Assembly: GCA_019636845.1 (NCBI GenBank)
Contig: JAHBWV010000001.1
Span: forward strand, 1,364,001-1,428,000
Reading direction: 5' to 3'
From: Phycisphaeraceae bacterium
Lineage (GTDB): Bacteria; Planctomycetota; Phycisphaerae; Phycisphaerales; UBA1924
DNA: 64,000 nucleotides
Part shown: positions 1 through 6,914 of the stretch, one piece after another
Layout of the letters: each line of letters opens with the position of its first letter
Position numbering within the stretch: the stretch's first letter is position 1
Notes under the pieces: model-generated
Seen by the model: the letters and a program-made list of their open reading frames with translations, nothing else
The model's database searches: none
What the model was told of the DNA's origin: nothing
Program-made: the position numbers and the translations under genes

Positions 1-1
1 A

Positions 2-478
2 AAGCAGTGGGACAGAATCAGCATCGACGATGGTGCCGCGGGACCGGATCCGGGCGGTGGTGATGACCTGCCGCTCGGCATCGATGCGGAGGGGTCGTAC
101 TCGCAGGTGCGTGTGCGGCTGGAGGCGGGCGATGTGGTGCTGTTCTATACGGATGCTCTGATCGAGGCGTCGGCCCAGGATGGGCGGATGCTCGGAGAGT
201 CGGGGTTGCTCGAACTGGTGCGGTCGGTCCACGCGACCGATGGGTCGGAGCTGGTGCGCCGTGTGGTTGATGGCGTTGCTGCGTATCGAGGCGGGCTGCC
301 GGCGATGGACGACACGACGATCATGGCGATCTCGCCGAACGACATCGAGAGCCGCGCGAATCTTCGGATGTTCGCAAGCGGGGTGCTGAGCGCCGGGGCG
401 GCGCGACTGCGTGCGGGCGTGCGTGCGATGCCTTCGTTCGGAAGGATGAAGGATGCAGGCAAGGCAATCGTGGATTGA
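2..478 (+). CDS. SpoIIE/RsbU-type PP2C serine phosphatase, C-terminal part (cut by window edge)
   Basis: The reading frame is open from base 2 to the stop at 476-478, so only the last 158 residues are present. The segment GDVVLFYTDALIEA, followed by a glycine-rich loop and DDTTIM near the end, matches the last two metal-binding motifs of SpoIIE/RsbU-type PP2C phosphatases. These enzymes dephosphorylate phosphoserine on anti-sigma-factor antagonists or similar switch proteins. The same motif pair occurs in the phosphatase at 53621. After the catalytic core there is a tail of about 50 residues rich in Arg and Ala without a recognised domain. The N-terminal sensor part lies outside the window, so the input signal is unknown. 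Confidence 0.8.
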   Translation, partial: KQWDRISIDDGAAGPDPGGGDDLPLGIDAEGSYSQVRVRLEAGDVVLFYTDALIEASAQDGRMLGESGLLELVRSVHATDGSELVRRVVDGVAAYRGGLPAMDDTTIMAISPNDIESRANLRMFASGVLSAGAARLRAGVRAMPSFGRMKDAGKAIVD

Positions 479-543
479 GCGTTCGTTCGGCGGGTCGTTT
501 ATCACTGGCGATGTCGGGTCGGGCGAAGCTATCCTCTGGCGCG

Positions 544-1473
544 ATGATCACGCTCTCGCTCGCACATTCTCCCGACGCAGACGATATGGCGATGTGGTGG
601 CCCCTCACGGGGATGCGTGATCGCCAGGGTGGGCCGCTGCCGGGTGGTGTGTGCGAGCCGGCGATCGATACGCGGGGCTTTCGGTTTGAGACGCTTGCCG
701 CGGATATTCAGGAGCTGAATCTGCGAGCGATCGAGCGGGGGGACCTGGATATCTCTGCGATTTCTGCCGGCGCGTACGCGGGCATATCGGGCGTGTACCG
801 CATCACACGATGCGGCGCTTCGATCGGCGGGGGGTATGGCCCGAAGTTGGTGGTTTCGGCATCGTCGCGGATTCATTCTCTCGATGCGGCCCTTGGTGCG
901 TGCGACTCGGGTGGCGGCGTGATCGCGATTCCCGGGCGTCACACGACGGCGTTTCTCGCGCTGCGTGTGCTGGCGGAGCGGGCGTTTGCGACGCGTGAGA
1001 TGCCGTTTCACGCGATCCCCGGTGCGGTGGTCAGAGGCGAGGTTGCGGCGGGCTTGCTGATTCACGAGGCACAGCTCGACCCTGAGGCGTTGGGGCTTCG
1101 CACGATTCTGGAACTCGGCCCGGCGTGGATGGCGTGGGCGGGTGGGCCGCTGCCGCTGGGCCTGAATGTGATGCGGAGGGATCTGGATGCTCGCTTCGGC
1201 GTGGGGACGAGCGTGACGGTCGCGCGTCTGCTTCGGGAGTCTGTTCGTTACGCGATCGATCACGGTGAACTCACTCGCGCGTTTCTGCTGGCGCGGAGCG
1301 ATGAGCGGCCTGAGTGGAAGGAACCGGGTCTGCTGGAGCGGTATCTCTCGATGTATGTGAATGAGCAGACCGTTGACATGGGAGAGGAGGGGGTGAGATC
1401 GCTGCGAACCCTCTTTGCCCGTGGCGCGGCGGCTGGTTTGTGCGTTGACCCGGGCGAGATCGATGCAATCTGA
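544..1473 (+). CDS. mqnD: MqnD-like 1,4-dihydroxy-6-naphthoate synthase, futalosine menaquinone route
   Basis: A 309-residue protein starting MITLSLAHSPDADDMAMWW. The N-terminal HSPDADD signature is typical of MqnD, which converts cyclic de-hypoxanthine futalosine to 1,4-dihydroxy-6-naphthoate using a periplasmic-binding-protein-like fold. The His-rich pocket sequence RHTTAFLA and the central GLLIHEAQ segment also fit that family. The frame is open upstream to a TTG at 475 and an ATG at 511, but those would add residues with no family counterpart, so the ATG at 544 is preferred despite a weak Shine-Dalgarno. A UbiD-family decarboxylase at the other end of the window could act later in the same pathway. 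A different MqnA/MqnD-superfamily member is possible but less likely. Confidence 0.75.
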   Translation: MITLSLAHSPDADDMAMWWPLTGMRDRQGGPLPGGVCEPAIDTRGFRFETLAADIQELNLRAIERGDLDISAISAGAYAGISGVYRITRCGASIGGGYGPKLVVSASSRIHSLDAALGACDSGGGVIAIPGRHTTAFLALRVLAERAFATREMPFHAIPGAVVRGEVAAGLLIHEAQLDPEALGLRTILELGPAWMAWAGGPLPLGLNVMRRDLDARFGVGTSVTVARLLRESVRYAIDHGELTRAFLLARSDERPEWKEPGLLERYLSMYVNEQTVDMGEEGVRSLRTLFARGAAAGLCVDPGEIDAI

Positions 1474-1496
1474 GTTCGCTGGAATTGGAGTGAGCG

Positions 1497-2231
1497 ATGG
1501 AGACACAGGGCGTGCGTATTCCGATCGTCAGGATGTCCGATGGAGTCGCGTTTGAGGTTCCGGGGTCGGGACTTCTGCCTCTTCGGCACATCATCGGTAT
1601 CGGGCGGAACTACGCGGAGCACGCGAAGGAGCAGGCGGCGGTTGTGCCCGACCGGCCGATGGTGTTCACGAAGAACATCATGGCGGCGTGCCTGAACGGC
1701 GACGAGATCGTGGTGCCGAAGGTCTGCCAGGATCGGGATCAGGTTGATTGGGAGGCGGAGCTTGCGGTTGTGATCGGTCGAGCGGCGCGAGACGTGTCGG
1801 TCGAGCGGGCGATATCTCACGTGCTGGGGTATTGCTGCGCGAACGATGTCTCGGCGCGCTGGTGGCAGAAGGAGGGGTCGGGCGGGCAGTTCTGCCGCGG
1901 GAAGTCGTTTGACACTTTTTGCCCGATGGGTCCGTTCATTGTGCCTGCGGCGTCGGTGCCCGATCCGCAGGGTCTGGCGGTTCGCTGCCGCGTGAATGGG
2001 GAGCTGATGCAGGACGGGCACACGCGTGACATGATTTTCAGCGTCTCTCGGCTTGTGTCGGATCTCTCGCAGGGGACGACGCTGTTGCCTGGGACGGTGA
2101 TCCTGACGGGCACGCCGAGCGGGGTCGGTATGGCGAGGAAACCGCCGGTGTGGTTGCGAGACGGCGACAGCGTAGAGGTTGAGATCGAGGGGATCGGGAT
2201 GCTGCGGAATCGCGTCGTCTTTGAGCGGTGA
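1497..2231 (+). CDS. Fumarylacetoacetate hydrolase family protein
   Basis: A 244-residue protein with the FAH fold spanning nearly the whole length. Visible markers are RNYAEHAKE early, the divalent-metal ligand segment DWEAELAVVIG, ANDVSARWWQ carrying the third acidic ligand, and the conserved KSFDTFCPMGP stretch. The C-terminus has LTGTPSGVG, which closes the active site in this family. Members hydrolyse or isomerise C-C bonds in acylpyruvates and related dioxo acids (fumarylpyruvate, oxaloacetate tautomers, hydroxyhepta-diene-dioates). The substrate cannot be read from sequence. The start is supported by GGAGTGAGCG immediately upstream, and the gene follows mqnD by 23 bases, so the two may be cotranscribed. 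Confidence 0.88.
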   Translation: METQGVRIPIVRMSDGVAFEVPGSGLLPLRHIIGIGRNYAEHAKEQAAVVPDRPMVFTKNIMAACLNGDEIVVPKVCQDRDQVDWEAELAVVIGRAARDVSVERAISHVLGYCCANDVSARWWQKEGSGGQFCRGKSFDTFCPMGPFIVPAASVPDPQGLAVRCRVNGELMQDGHTRDMIFSVSRLVSDLSQGTTLLPGTVILTGTPSGVGMARKPPVWLRDGDSVEVEIEGIGMLRNRVVFER

Positions 2232-2240
2232 GCGGCGGGC

Positions 2241-2873
2241 TCAGTCGGTGTTCGGGTGTTCCTGGATCACGATTGGTTGCGTCATGGACGCTGCATGGAT
2301 GCGGGGCACGACCCGCTCGGCCTCGCGTGAGAGCTCGAAGAAGCACTCGGGCTTGAACCCGAAGATCGCGGCGACGAGGTTTGTCGGCACGGTCTGGCAG
2401 AGCTGGTTCATCTCTCTGACATTGGCGTTGTAGAACCTTCGGGCGGCGGCGATCCGGTCTTCGGTGAGGGCGAGTTCCTGCTGCAGCGAGAGGAAGTGCG
2501 CGTCGGCCTTCAGGGTTGGGTACTGCTCGCAGACGACGAAGAGCTGCTTGAGCCCCAGAAGCAGCGCGGACTCGTCGAGTGCCTGGGTGTTTGCGGTGCC
2601 GTTGCTGGACATGGCGCGGACACGAAGTTCGGCGACTCTCTCGAATGCGGCTCGCTCATGCGAGGCGTATCCCTTGGCCGTCTCGACCAGATTGGGGATC
2701 AGGTCGTAGCGCCGCTTGAGTTCGACGTCGATATCTGCCCAGCTCTCTTTGATGTGCTGCCTCGTGCGCACGAGGCGGTTGAAGGTCGCGATCAGCCAGA
2801 TCATCGGGAGGAGGACGATCGCCCCTCCGATGATGATCAGGATGAGCCCGGAGTCTGTTGCGGCGAGCGTCAC
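2241..2873 (-). CDS. lemA: LemA family membrane protein
   Basis: A 210-residue protein with one N-terminal membrane helix (about residues 8-29) and a long helical-bundle domain. The segment RQHIKESWADIDVELKRR followed by DLIPNLVETAKGYASHE is the LemA signature, and the C-terminal VAAIFGFKPECFF is also typical. The start is taken at a GTG (2873-2871) whose bases overlap the stop of the upstream gene as GTGA, with GGGGAGAAG just before it; a longer form from an ATG at 2987 would lie mostly inside the upstream gene. LemA proteins are envelope proteins of uncertain role, often beside other membrane proteins, as here. It converges on the FAH gene with only 9 bases between. Confidence 0.9.
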   Translation of the reverse strand: MTLAATDSGLILIIIGGAIVLLPMIWLIATFNRLVRTRQHIKESWADIDVELKRRYDLIPNLVETAKGYASHERAAFERVAELRVRAMSSNGTANTQALDESALLLGLKQLFVVCEQYPTLKADAHFLSLQQELALTEDRIAAARRFYNANVREMNQLCQTVPTNLVAAIFGFKPECFFELSREAERVVPRIHAASMTQPIVIQEHPNTD

Positions 2874-3598
2874 GCTCTTCTCCCCGAGGATGATGCCTCT
2901 TCGAGTTGTCTGATGACATGGCGAGGCCAGAGCTCGAAGAAGCCCTTCGCCCAGTTGACCATCGACGGGTAGTGCTCCGGCTTCCATCGGGTGGTGGCGT
3001 CGGTGATGAGGAATCGCCCGTGCTCGATCTCGACGAACCCGGGTAGCGACTTCATCAGATACTCCATCATCGGCGGCGACACGATGTCGTACACGAAACG
3101 CTTGTCGCGTCCGGAGACGTGGAATCGGCGGCTGAACTCGGCCGACTCGAAGTCGATGTCGTCGAATCCGAGCATGCCGGCGAGTTTATCGATCACACCC
3201 TCGCGTCGGATGTACATATCTGGAATGCCGGCGAATGGGGCCTCCAGAATCAGATAACTGAACGTGTAGCGGCTTGTCCACGTGTTCTTGCCGTTCGTTT
3301 GCTGGATCTCGTAGTAAAAATCCCCCGCCTTCGCACGATACACATGGCCACCGATACTGAGCGGGCCTTGCATGGTGTTGAACGCGTGCCGGTTTGTGCC
3401 ACGGCGGAACGCCGCAAAGTGGGCGTACTCGTCGTCGTGCGAGCGGTCCTGCCGGGTGGAGAATGTCCAGCCCATTGAGTCGGCGAACGCGCGGAGTGCG
3501 GCAAGACGGCGCAGGTGGGCTTTGTGGGCCTGGATCGCGATCGCGATGAGTCCCGCGACGACGAGGATGCCTCCCAGAATGACGAGCGCGGCTTCCAT
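2870..3598 (-). CDS. Membrane-anchored protein of unknown function upstream of lemA
   Basis: A 242-residue protein with one N-terminal membrane helix (about residues 3-22, very hydrophobic) followed by a basic stretch KAHLRRLAALR, so the remainder is predicted cytoplasmic. The soluble part carries aromatic-rich beta segments (GDFYYEIQQTNGKNTWTSRYTFSYLILEA, shown here only to about its core) and ends near a helix WAKGFFELWPRHV. I do not recognise the family. It shares a GTGA stop/start overlap with lemA, which strongly suggests translational coupling and a shared envelope function. Similar small membrane proteins with a DUF3137-like layout occur beside LemA genes elsewhere, but I cannot confirm membership from sequence alone. 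Confidence 0.75.
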   Translation of the reverse strand: MEAALVILGGILVVAGLIAIAIQAHKAHLRRLAALRAFADSMGWTFSTRQDRSHDDEYAHFAAFRRGTNRHAFNTMQGPLSIGGHVYRAKAGDFYYEIQQTNGKNTWTSRYTFSYLILEAPFAGIPDMYIRREGVIDKLAGMLGFDDIDFESAEFSRRFHVSGRDKRFVYDIVSPPMMEYLMKSLPGFVEIEHGRFLITDATTRWKPEHYPSMVNWAKGFFELWPRHVIRQLEEASSSGRRA

Positions 3599-3699
3599 GC
3601 GTGTGTCCGTGTGGTGGAAGATACCCGAATCGTTCGGCGTGCGAGCAGTGATCTCATGCGTATCGTTGCCCGAACCGTCTTTGAGATTTTGATTAGACC

Positions 3700-4179
3700 A
3701 TGGCAGCGAAGAAGGCCAAGAACGACACTCCGACGATAGAGAACCGCCGTGCGCGGTTCGACTATTTCATCCACGATACGCTGGAGACGGGGATCGTTCT
3801 GGACGGCACGGAGGTGAAGCCGATTCGCTCGGGCAACTGCTCGCTGGCGGAGGGGTACGTCAAGGTGGAGCCGAATCCGCCTCGGTTGCTGCTCTTCGGC
3901 ATGACTGTGGGGGAGTATGCCCCTGCGGGGAGCCGCCAGCATGTGGCGGATCGGGCGCGGACGCTGCTCGCGCACAAGTCCGAGATTCTGAAGTTGCACC
4001 GGCAGGTCATGCAGAAGGGCATGACGATCGTGCCGCTGCGCCTGTACTTCAAGAACGGTTACGCGAAAGTTCTGATCGGTGTCGCCGAGGGCAAGGCGGC
4101 ACACGACAAGAGGCAGGGGATCGCCGAGCGCGAAGCGAAACGCGACATCGATCGGGCGATGTCGCGGAAGCGGTTGTGA
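3700..4179 (+). CDS. smpB: SsrA-binding protein SmpB
   Basis: A 159-residue protein, normal length for SmpB. Markers are IENRRARFDYFI at the N-terminus, LDGTEVKPIRSGNCSLAEGYV in the OB-fold core, and a Lys/Arg-rich C-terminal tail (DKRQGIAEREAKRDIDRAM). SmpB binds tmRNA and delivers it to stalled ribosomes for trans-translation; the basic tail probes the empty mRNA channel. No tmRNA gene was seen in this window. The gene stands alone on the plus strand between two minus-strand operons and converges with atpC, with only 18 bases between the two stops. Confidence 0.97.
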   Translation: MAAKKAKNDTPTIENRRARFDYFIHDTLETGIVLDGTEVKPIRSGNCSLAEGYVKVEPNPPRLLLFGMTVGEYAPAGSRQHVADRARTLLAHKSEILKLHRQVMQKGMTIVPLRLYFKNGYAKVLIGVAEGKAAHDKRQGIAEREAKRDIDRAMSRKRL

Positions 4180-4197
4180 GGGCAGGAGAGTGGCGAG

Positions 4198-4644
4198 TTA
4201 GATGCCGCGCCCGCGACCGGACTTTGCGAGTCTGACGGCGAGGGCGGCCCGGCGTTTCTCGCGGTTGATTCGCTCGAGTTCGGCTTGGCGGTCGCCTGCA
4301 CTTTGAGATGGTGATTTCTTGGCGACGGCGTCGAGTTCGGCTTGTGCTTCTGCTTCGACGAGGGTCTCGGTGGGGGTGGCACGCTCTGCGAGGATCGTGA
4401 GTGTGTCGCCGGCCATCTGGACGAAGCCGCCATCGACGAGGTATGAGCGAGTTCCCCCGGTTGTGCCGGCGTCGGCGAATCGCAGGGAGAGTTCACCCAG
4501 GCCGAGTCTTGCGACGATGGGCGCTCTGCCGGGAAGGATGCCGAAGAGCCCGTCCCACGCGGGGATGGAGGCGTAGGAGACCTGCTCGTCGAGCAGGGAC
4601 TCTGTGGGGGTTACGAGGCGGCAGCGAAAGGTCTTCGAGGCCAT
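4198..4644 (-). CDS. atpC: F-type ATP synthase epsilon subunit
   Basis: A 148-residue protein whose N-terminal beta-sandwich matches epsilon: KTFRCRLVTPTESLLDEQV, then WDGLFGILPGRAPIVARLGLG, which is the diagnostic FGILPGHAP-type loop. The C-terminal helical part is Glu/Ala/Arg-rich and ends in a basic tail. Epsilon links the rotor stalk to the c-ring and inhibits ATP hydrolysis. The gene is normally last in the atp operon, directly after atpD, but here no other ATP synthase gene is adjacent: upstream on the minus strand lies the divergent FecCD permease and downstream is smpB. The other subunits must therefore be elsewhere in the genome. Confidence 0.95.
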   Translation of the reverse strand: MASKTFRCRLVTPTESLLDEQVSYASIPAWDGLFGILPGRAPIVARLGLGELSLRFADAGTTGGTRSYLVDGGFVQMAGDTLTILAERATPTETLVEAEAQAELDAVAKKSPSQSAGDRQAELERINREKRRAALAVRLAKSGRGRGI

Positions 4645-4687
4645 GTGTCAGCTCCGATCCGGGCCATGGGGGTGCCGAGAGGGAGCG

Positions 4688-5722
4688 ATGATAGTCGCGA
4701 AATCCGGCTCCGGCCCCTGTGCGGCGGAGGTACGCTCCACCGAAGTGCTGAGCCGACGCCATGCCATCATCGCGGTCTTCGGAGCCGGTCTTGTGGTGGT
4801 GGCATGCGTGCGCCTGCTGCTGGGCACGGATGGATTGGCGTGGCCTCGTGACCCGGAGGTGCTCGCGCTGCGTTGGCACCGGGTGGCTCTGGCGGCTGTG
4901 TGTGGCGGTGGGCTCGCGGTTGCGGGCGTGTTGCTTCAGACATTCCTGCGGAATCCCCTCGCGTCGCCTGATCTGACGGGCGTTGCGTCCGGAGCGGGGC
5001 TCGGGGTGCTGGTTGCGTCCTACCTGGCTTTCAGGGGTGGGCAGACCCTGTCGCCGGTGATGTTCGGACCGGCGGCGGTGGTCGGTGCGCTTGTGACGCT
5101 TGCGATTGTCGGTTCGCTTGCCAGGCGGCGGGGGCGCGGCGATCCGATCGCGCTCGTGCTGATTGGTGTGTGCGTGGGGATTGTGGCCACCAGCATGGGG
5201 TTATTGGTGCAGCATCTGATGCCGCCCGATCCGGCACGCTCGGCGATTCGATGGATGATCGGCTCGCTCGATGAGCAGATGCCCGGCTGGGTTGTGGCGC
5301 TCGGGGCCGGAGTGGTGGCGAGCGCATCTTTGGTGGTGTTTCGGCTGGGTCCTTCGCTGGATGCGGCGTCGATGTCGGATGAAGAAGCGGCGTCTGTGGG
5401 TGTGCGTGTGCGCGCGCTTCGCGTGCTGATGTTTGTGCTCGCCGGGCTGCTGACAGCGGTTGCGGTCATGCTCGGGGGGCCGATCGGGTTTGTAGGATTG
5501 GTGTGTCCACACCTGGTGAGGTCGCTGCTGGGGCCATCGCATCGAACGCTGGTCGTCGGAACGCTTCTGGTCGGAGCGACGATGTTGATCGGGGCGGACG
5601 TGGTTGTGAGACTTGTGAGTCTGGAGTACGGGCGTCTGCCCGTCGGGGTTGTGACTGCGCTGCTTGGAGCGCCGGTGTTGATCCTGATGCTCCGGCGCGG
5701 GGTCGGGGCGTGGGGAGGGTGA
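4688..5722 (+). CDS. FecCD/BtuC-type ABC transporter permease
   Basis: A 344-residue, very hydrophobic protein with about nine to ten membrane helices. The family hallmark LAVAGVLLQTFLRNPLASPDLTG occurs near residues 75-97 (the QxxxRNPLAxPxxxG signature), and GFVGLVCPHLVRSLLGP near the C-terminus is the coupling helix that contacts the ATPase. Such permeases import Fe(III)-siderophores, haem or cobalamin across the inner membrane as homodimers with an ATPase and a binding protein. Neither partner is adjacent here. The start at 4688 is preceded by GAGAGGGAGCG; the frame extends further upstream into the divergent atpC gene, which is unlikely to be real coding sequence. The stop is 7 bases before truD. 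Confidence 0.9.
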   Translation: MIVAKSGSGPCAAEVRSTEVLSRRHAIIAVFGAGLVVVACVRLLLGTDGLAWPRDPEVLALRWHRVALAAVCGGGLAVAGVLLQTFLRNPLASPDLTGVASGAGLGVLVASYLAFRGGQTLSPVMFGPAAVVGALVTLAIVGSLARRRGRGDPIALVLIGVCVGIVATSMGLLVQHLMPPDPARSAIRWMIGSLDEQMPGWVVALGAGVVASASLVVFRLGPSLDAASMSDEEAASVGVRVRALRVLMFVLAGLLTAVAVMLGGPIGFVGLVCPHLVRSLLGPSHRTLVVGTLLVGATMLIGADVVVRLVSLEYGRLPVGVVTALLGAPVLILMLRRGVGAWGG

Positions 5723-5729
5723 GGGCACC

Positions 5730-6899
5730 GTGGTGATCCGGCGTCTACCTGAGGACTTTCTCGTCGACGAGCGGCTCGTCGATGAGGTTCGATCGAGCAT
5801 CTCGGAGCTGCCGGGACCGGCTCGGCAGATCGCGTTGTACAGGTTGTCGAAGCGGTCGCTCTCAACGCCTGAGGCGGTCGGCAAGATCGCAAAGGCGATA
5901 GGTGTGCGCGCGACTGAGGTTTCGTATGCGGGCCTCAAAGACAAGCACGCCTTCACGAAGCAGCACGTGACGATCGGTGGCCTGCACCGAAGGGTGTGGG
6001 AGACGGCTCAGATCGGCCGGCTCGATTCGGATGGTTGTGAAGCGGTGAGAGTGGGGTGGACACGAGAGACCGCGCGTGCATCGTGGATCGATCACAACAG
6101 CTTTGAGATCGTGGTGCGGTCGCTGAGCATCGCGGATGCGGAGGCGATGCGTGCCCGGCTGGATGGGATGCGGGCGGCATCAGGGGGTGATCGGATCGTG
6201 CTGCCGAACCTGTTCGGTGAGCAGCGTTTCGGGTCGACTCGACATGGGCACGGGTTCGCGGCGCGGGCCATGCTGGCCGGAGACTATGAAGCAGCCCTGC
6301 GATTACTGATCGGCACGCCCGCGCGGAAGGACTCCGGGGTCCGCAGGGAGTTCACACGCACGCTCGCCGAGCATTGGGGGGATTGGGCGGCGGCGGCACG
6401 GTTGCTTCCGCTGTGTCCCGAGCGCCGTGCGATCGAGATACTGGCAGAGGGTGGAGAGGCGAGAGAGGCGTTCGATGCGTTGCCGGCATTCACGAAGACG
6501 ATGGCGGTCGAGGCGTACCAATCCTGGCTGTGGAATCGCGTCGCGAAGCGCGTACTGGATCAGACGGATCCCGGTGGGCGGGGCGAAGTCGAGGATGTCG
6601 AGATTCCGACGTTCGGACCGGGACTTGTGCTGGAAGGGTTGTGGGCGGATGCGGCCCGCGAAGTGTTGCACGAGGAGGGACTCGATCCGGAGCTGATGCG
6701 TCTGCCGGGTCTCCGTCGGCCGATCTTTGGCGTGGTTCCTCGACGTTTGTGCGTCGGCGCGTTCGACGTCGAGGTCTCCGAGCCGTTCCCGGACGAGACC
6801 TCGTCGGAACGGAGTTCGAAGCCCTGTGCGATGCGGCTGCGTTTCTGCCTGCCTCGCGGCTCGTACGCGACCGTGCTGATCCGGATGCTTGAGCCATGA
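5730..6899 (+). CDS. truD: tRNA pseudouridine(13) synthase TruD
   Basis: A 389-residue protein beginning at a GTG preceded by GGAGGGTGAGG. TruD modifies U13 in the D-arm of tRNA-Glu and others. The catalytic motif is seen as YAGLKDKHAFTKQ (the Asp of KDKHA is the nucleophile), followed by HNSFEIVVRS and NLFGEQRFGSTRHGHG, both TruD hallmarks. The gap between these motifs holds the family-specific TRUD insertion domain. The gene follows the FecCD permease by 7 bases and converges on the RluA-methyltransferase gene, leaving 15 bases between stops. Having truD and an rluA-type gene side by side makes this a small RNA-modification neighbourhood. Confidence 0.93.
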   Translation: MVIRRLPEDFLVDERLVDEVRSSISELPGPARQIALYRLSKRSLSTPEAVGKIAKAIGVRATEVSYAGLKDKHAFTKQHVTIGGLHRRVWETAQIGRLDSDGCEAVRVGWTRETARASWIDHNSFEIVVRSLSIADAEAMRARLDGMRAASGGDRIVLPNLFGEQRFGSTRHGHGFAARAMLAGDYEAALRLLIGTPARKDSGVRREFTRTLAEHWGDWAAAARLLPLCPERRAIEILAEGGEAREAFDALPAFTKTMAVEAYQSWLWNRVAKRVLDQTDPGGRGEVEDVEIPTFGPGLVLEGLWADAAREVLHEEGLDPELMRLPGLRRPIFGVVPRRLCVGAFDVEVSEPFPDETSSERSSKPCAMRLRFCLPRGSYATVLIRMLEP

Positions 6900-6914
6900 C
6901 CCGAGGGGATGTCC

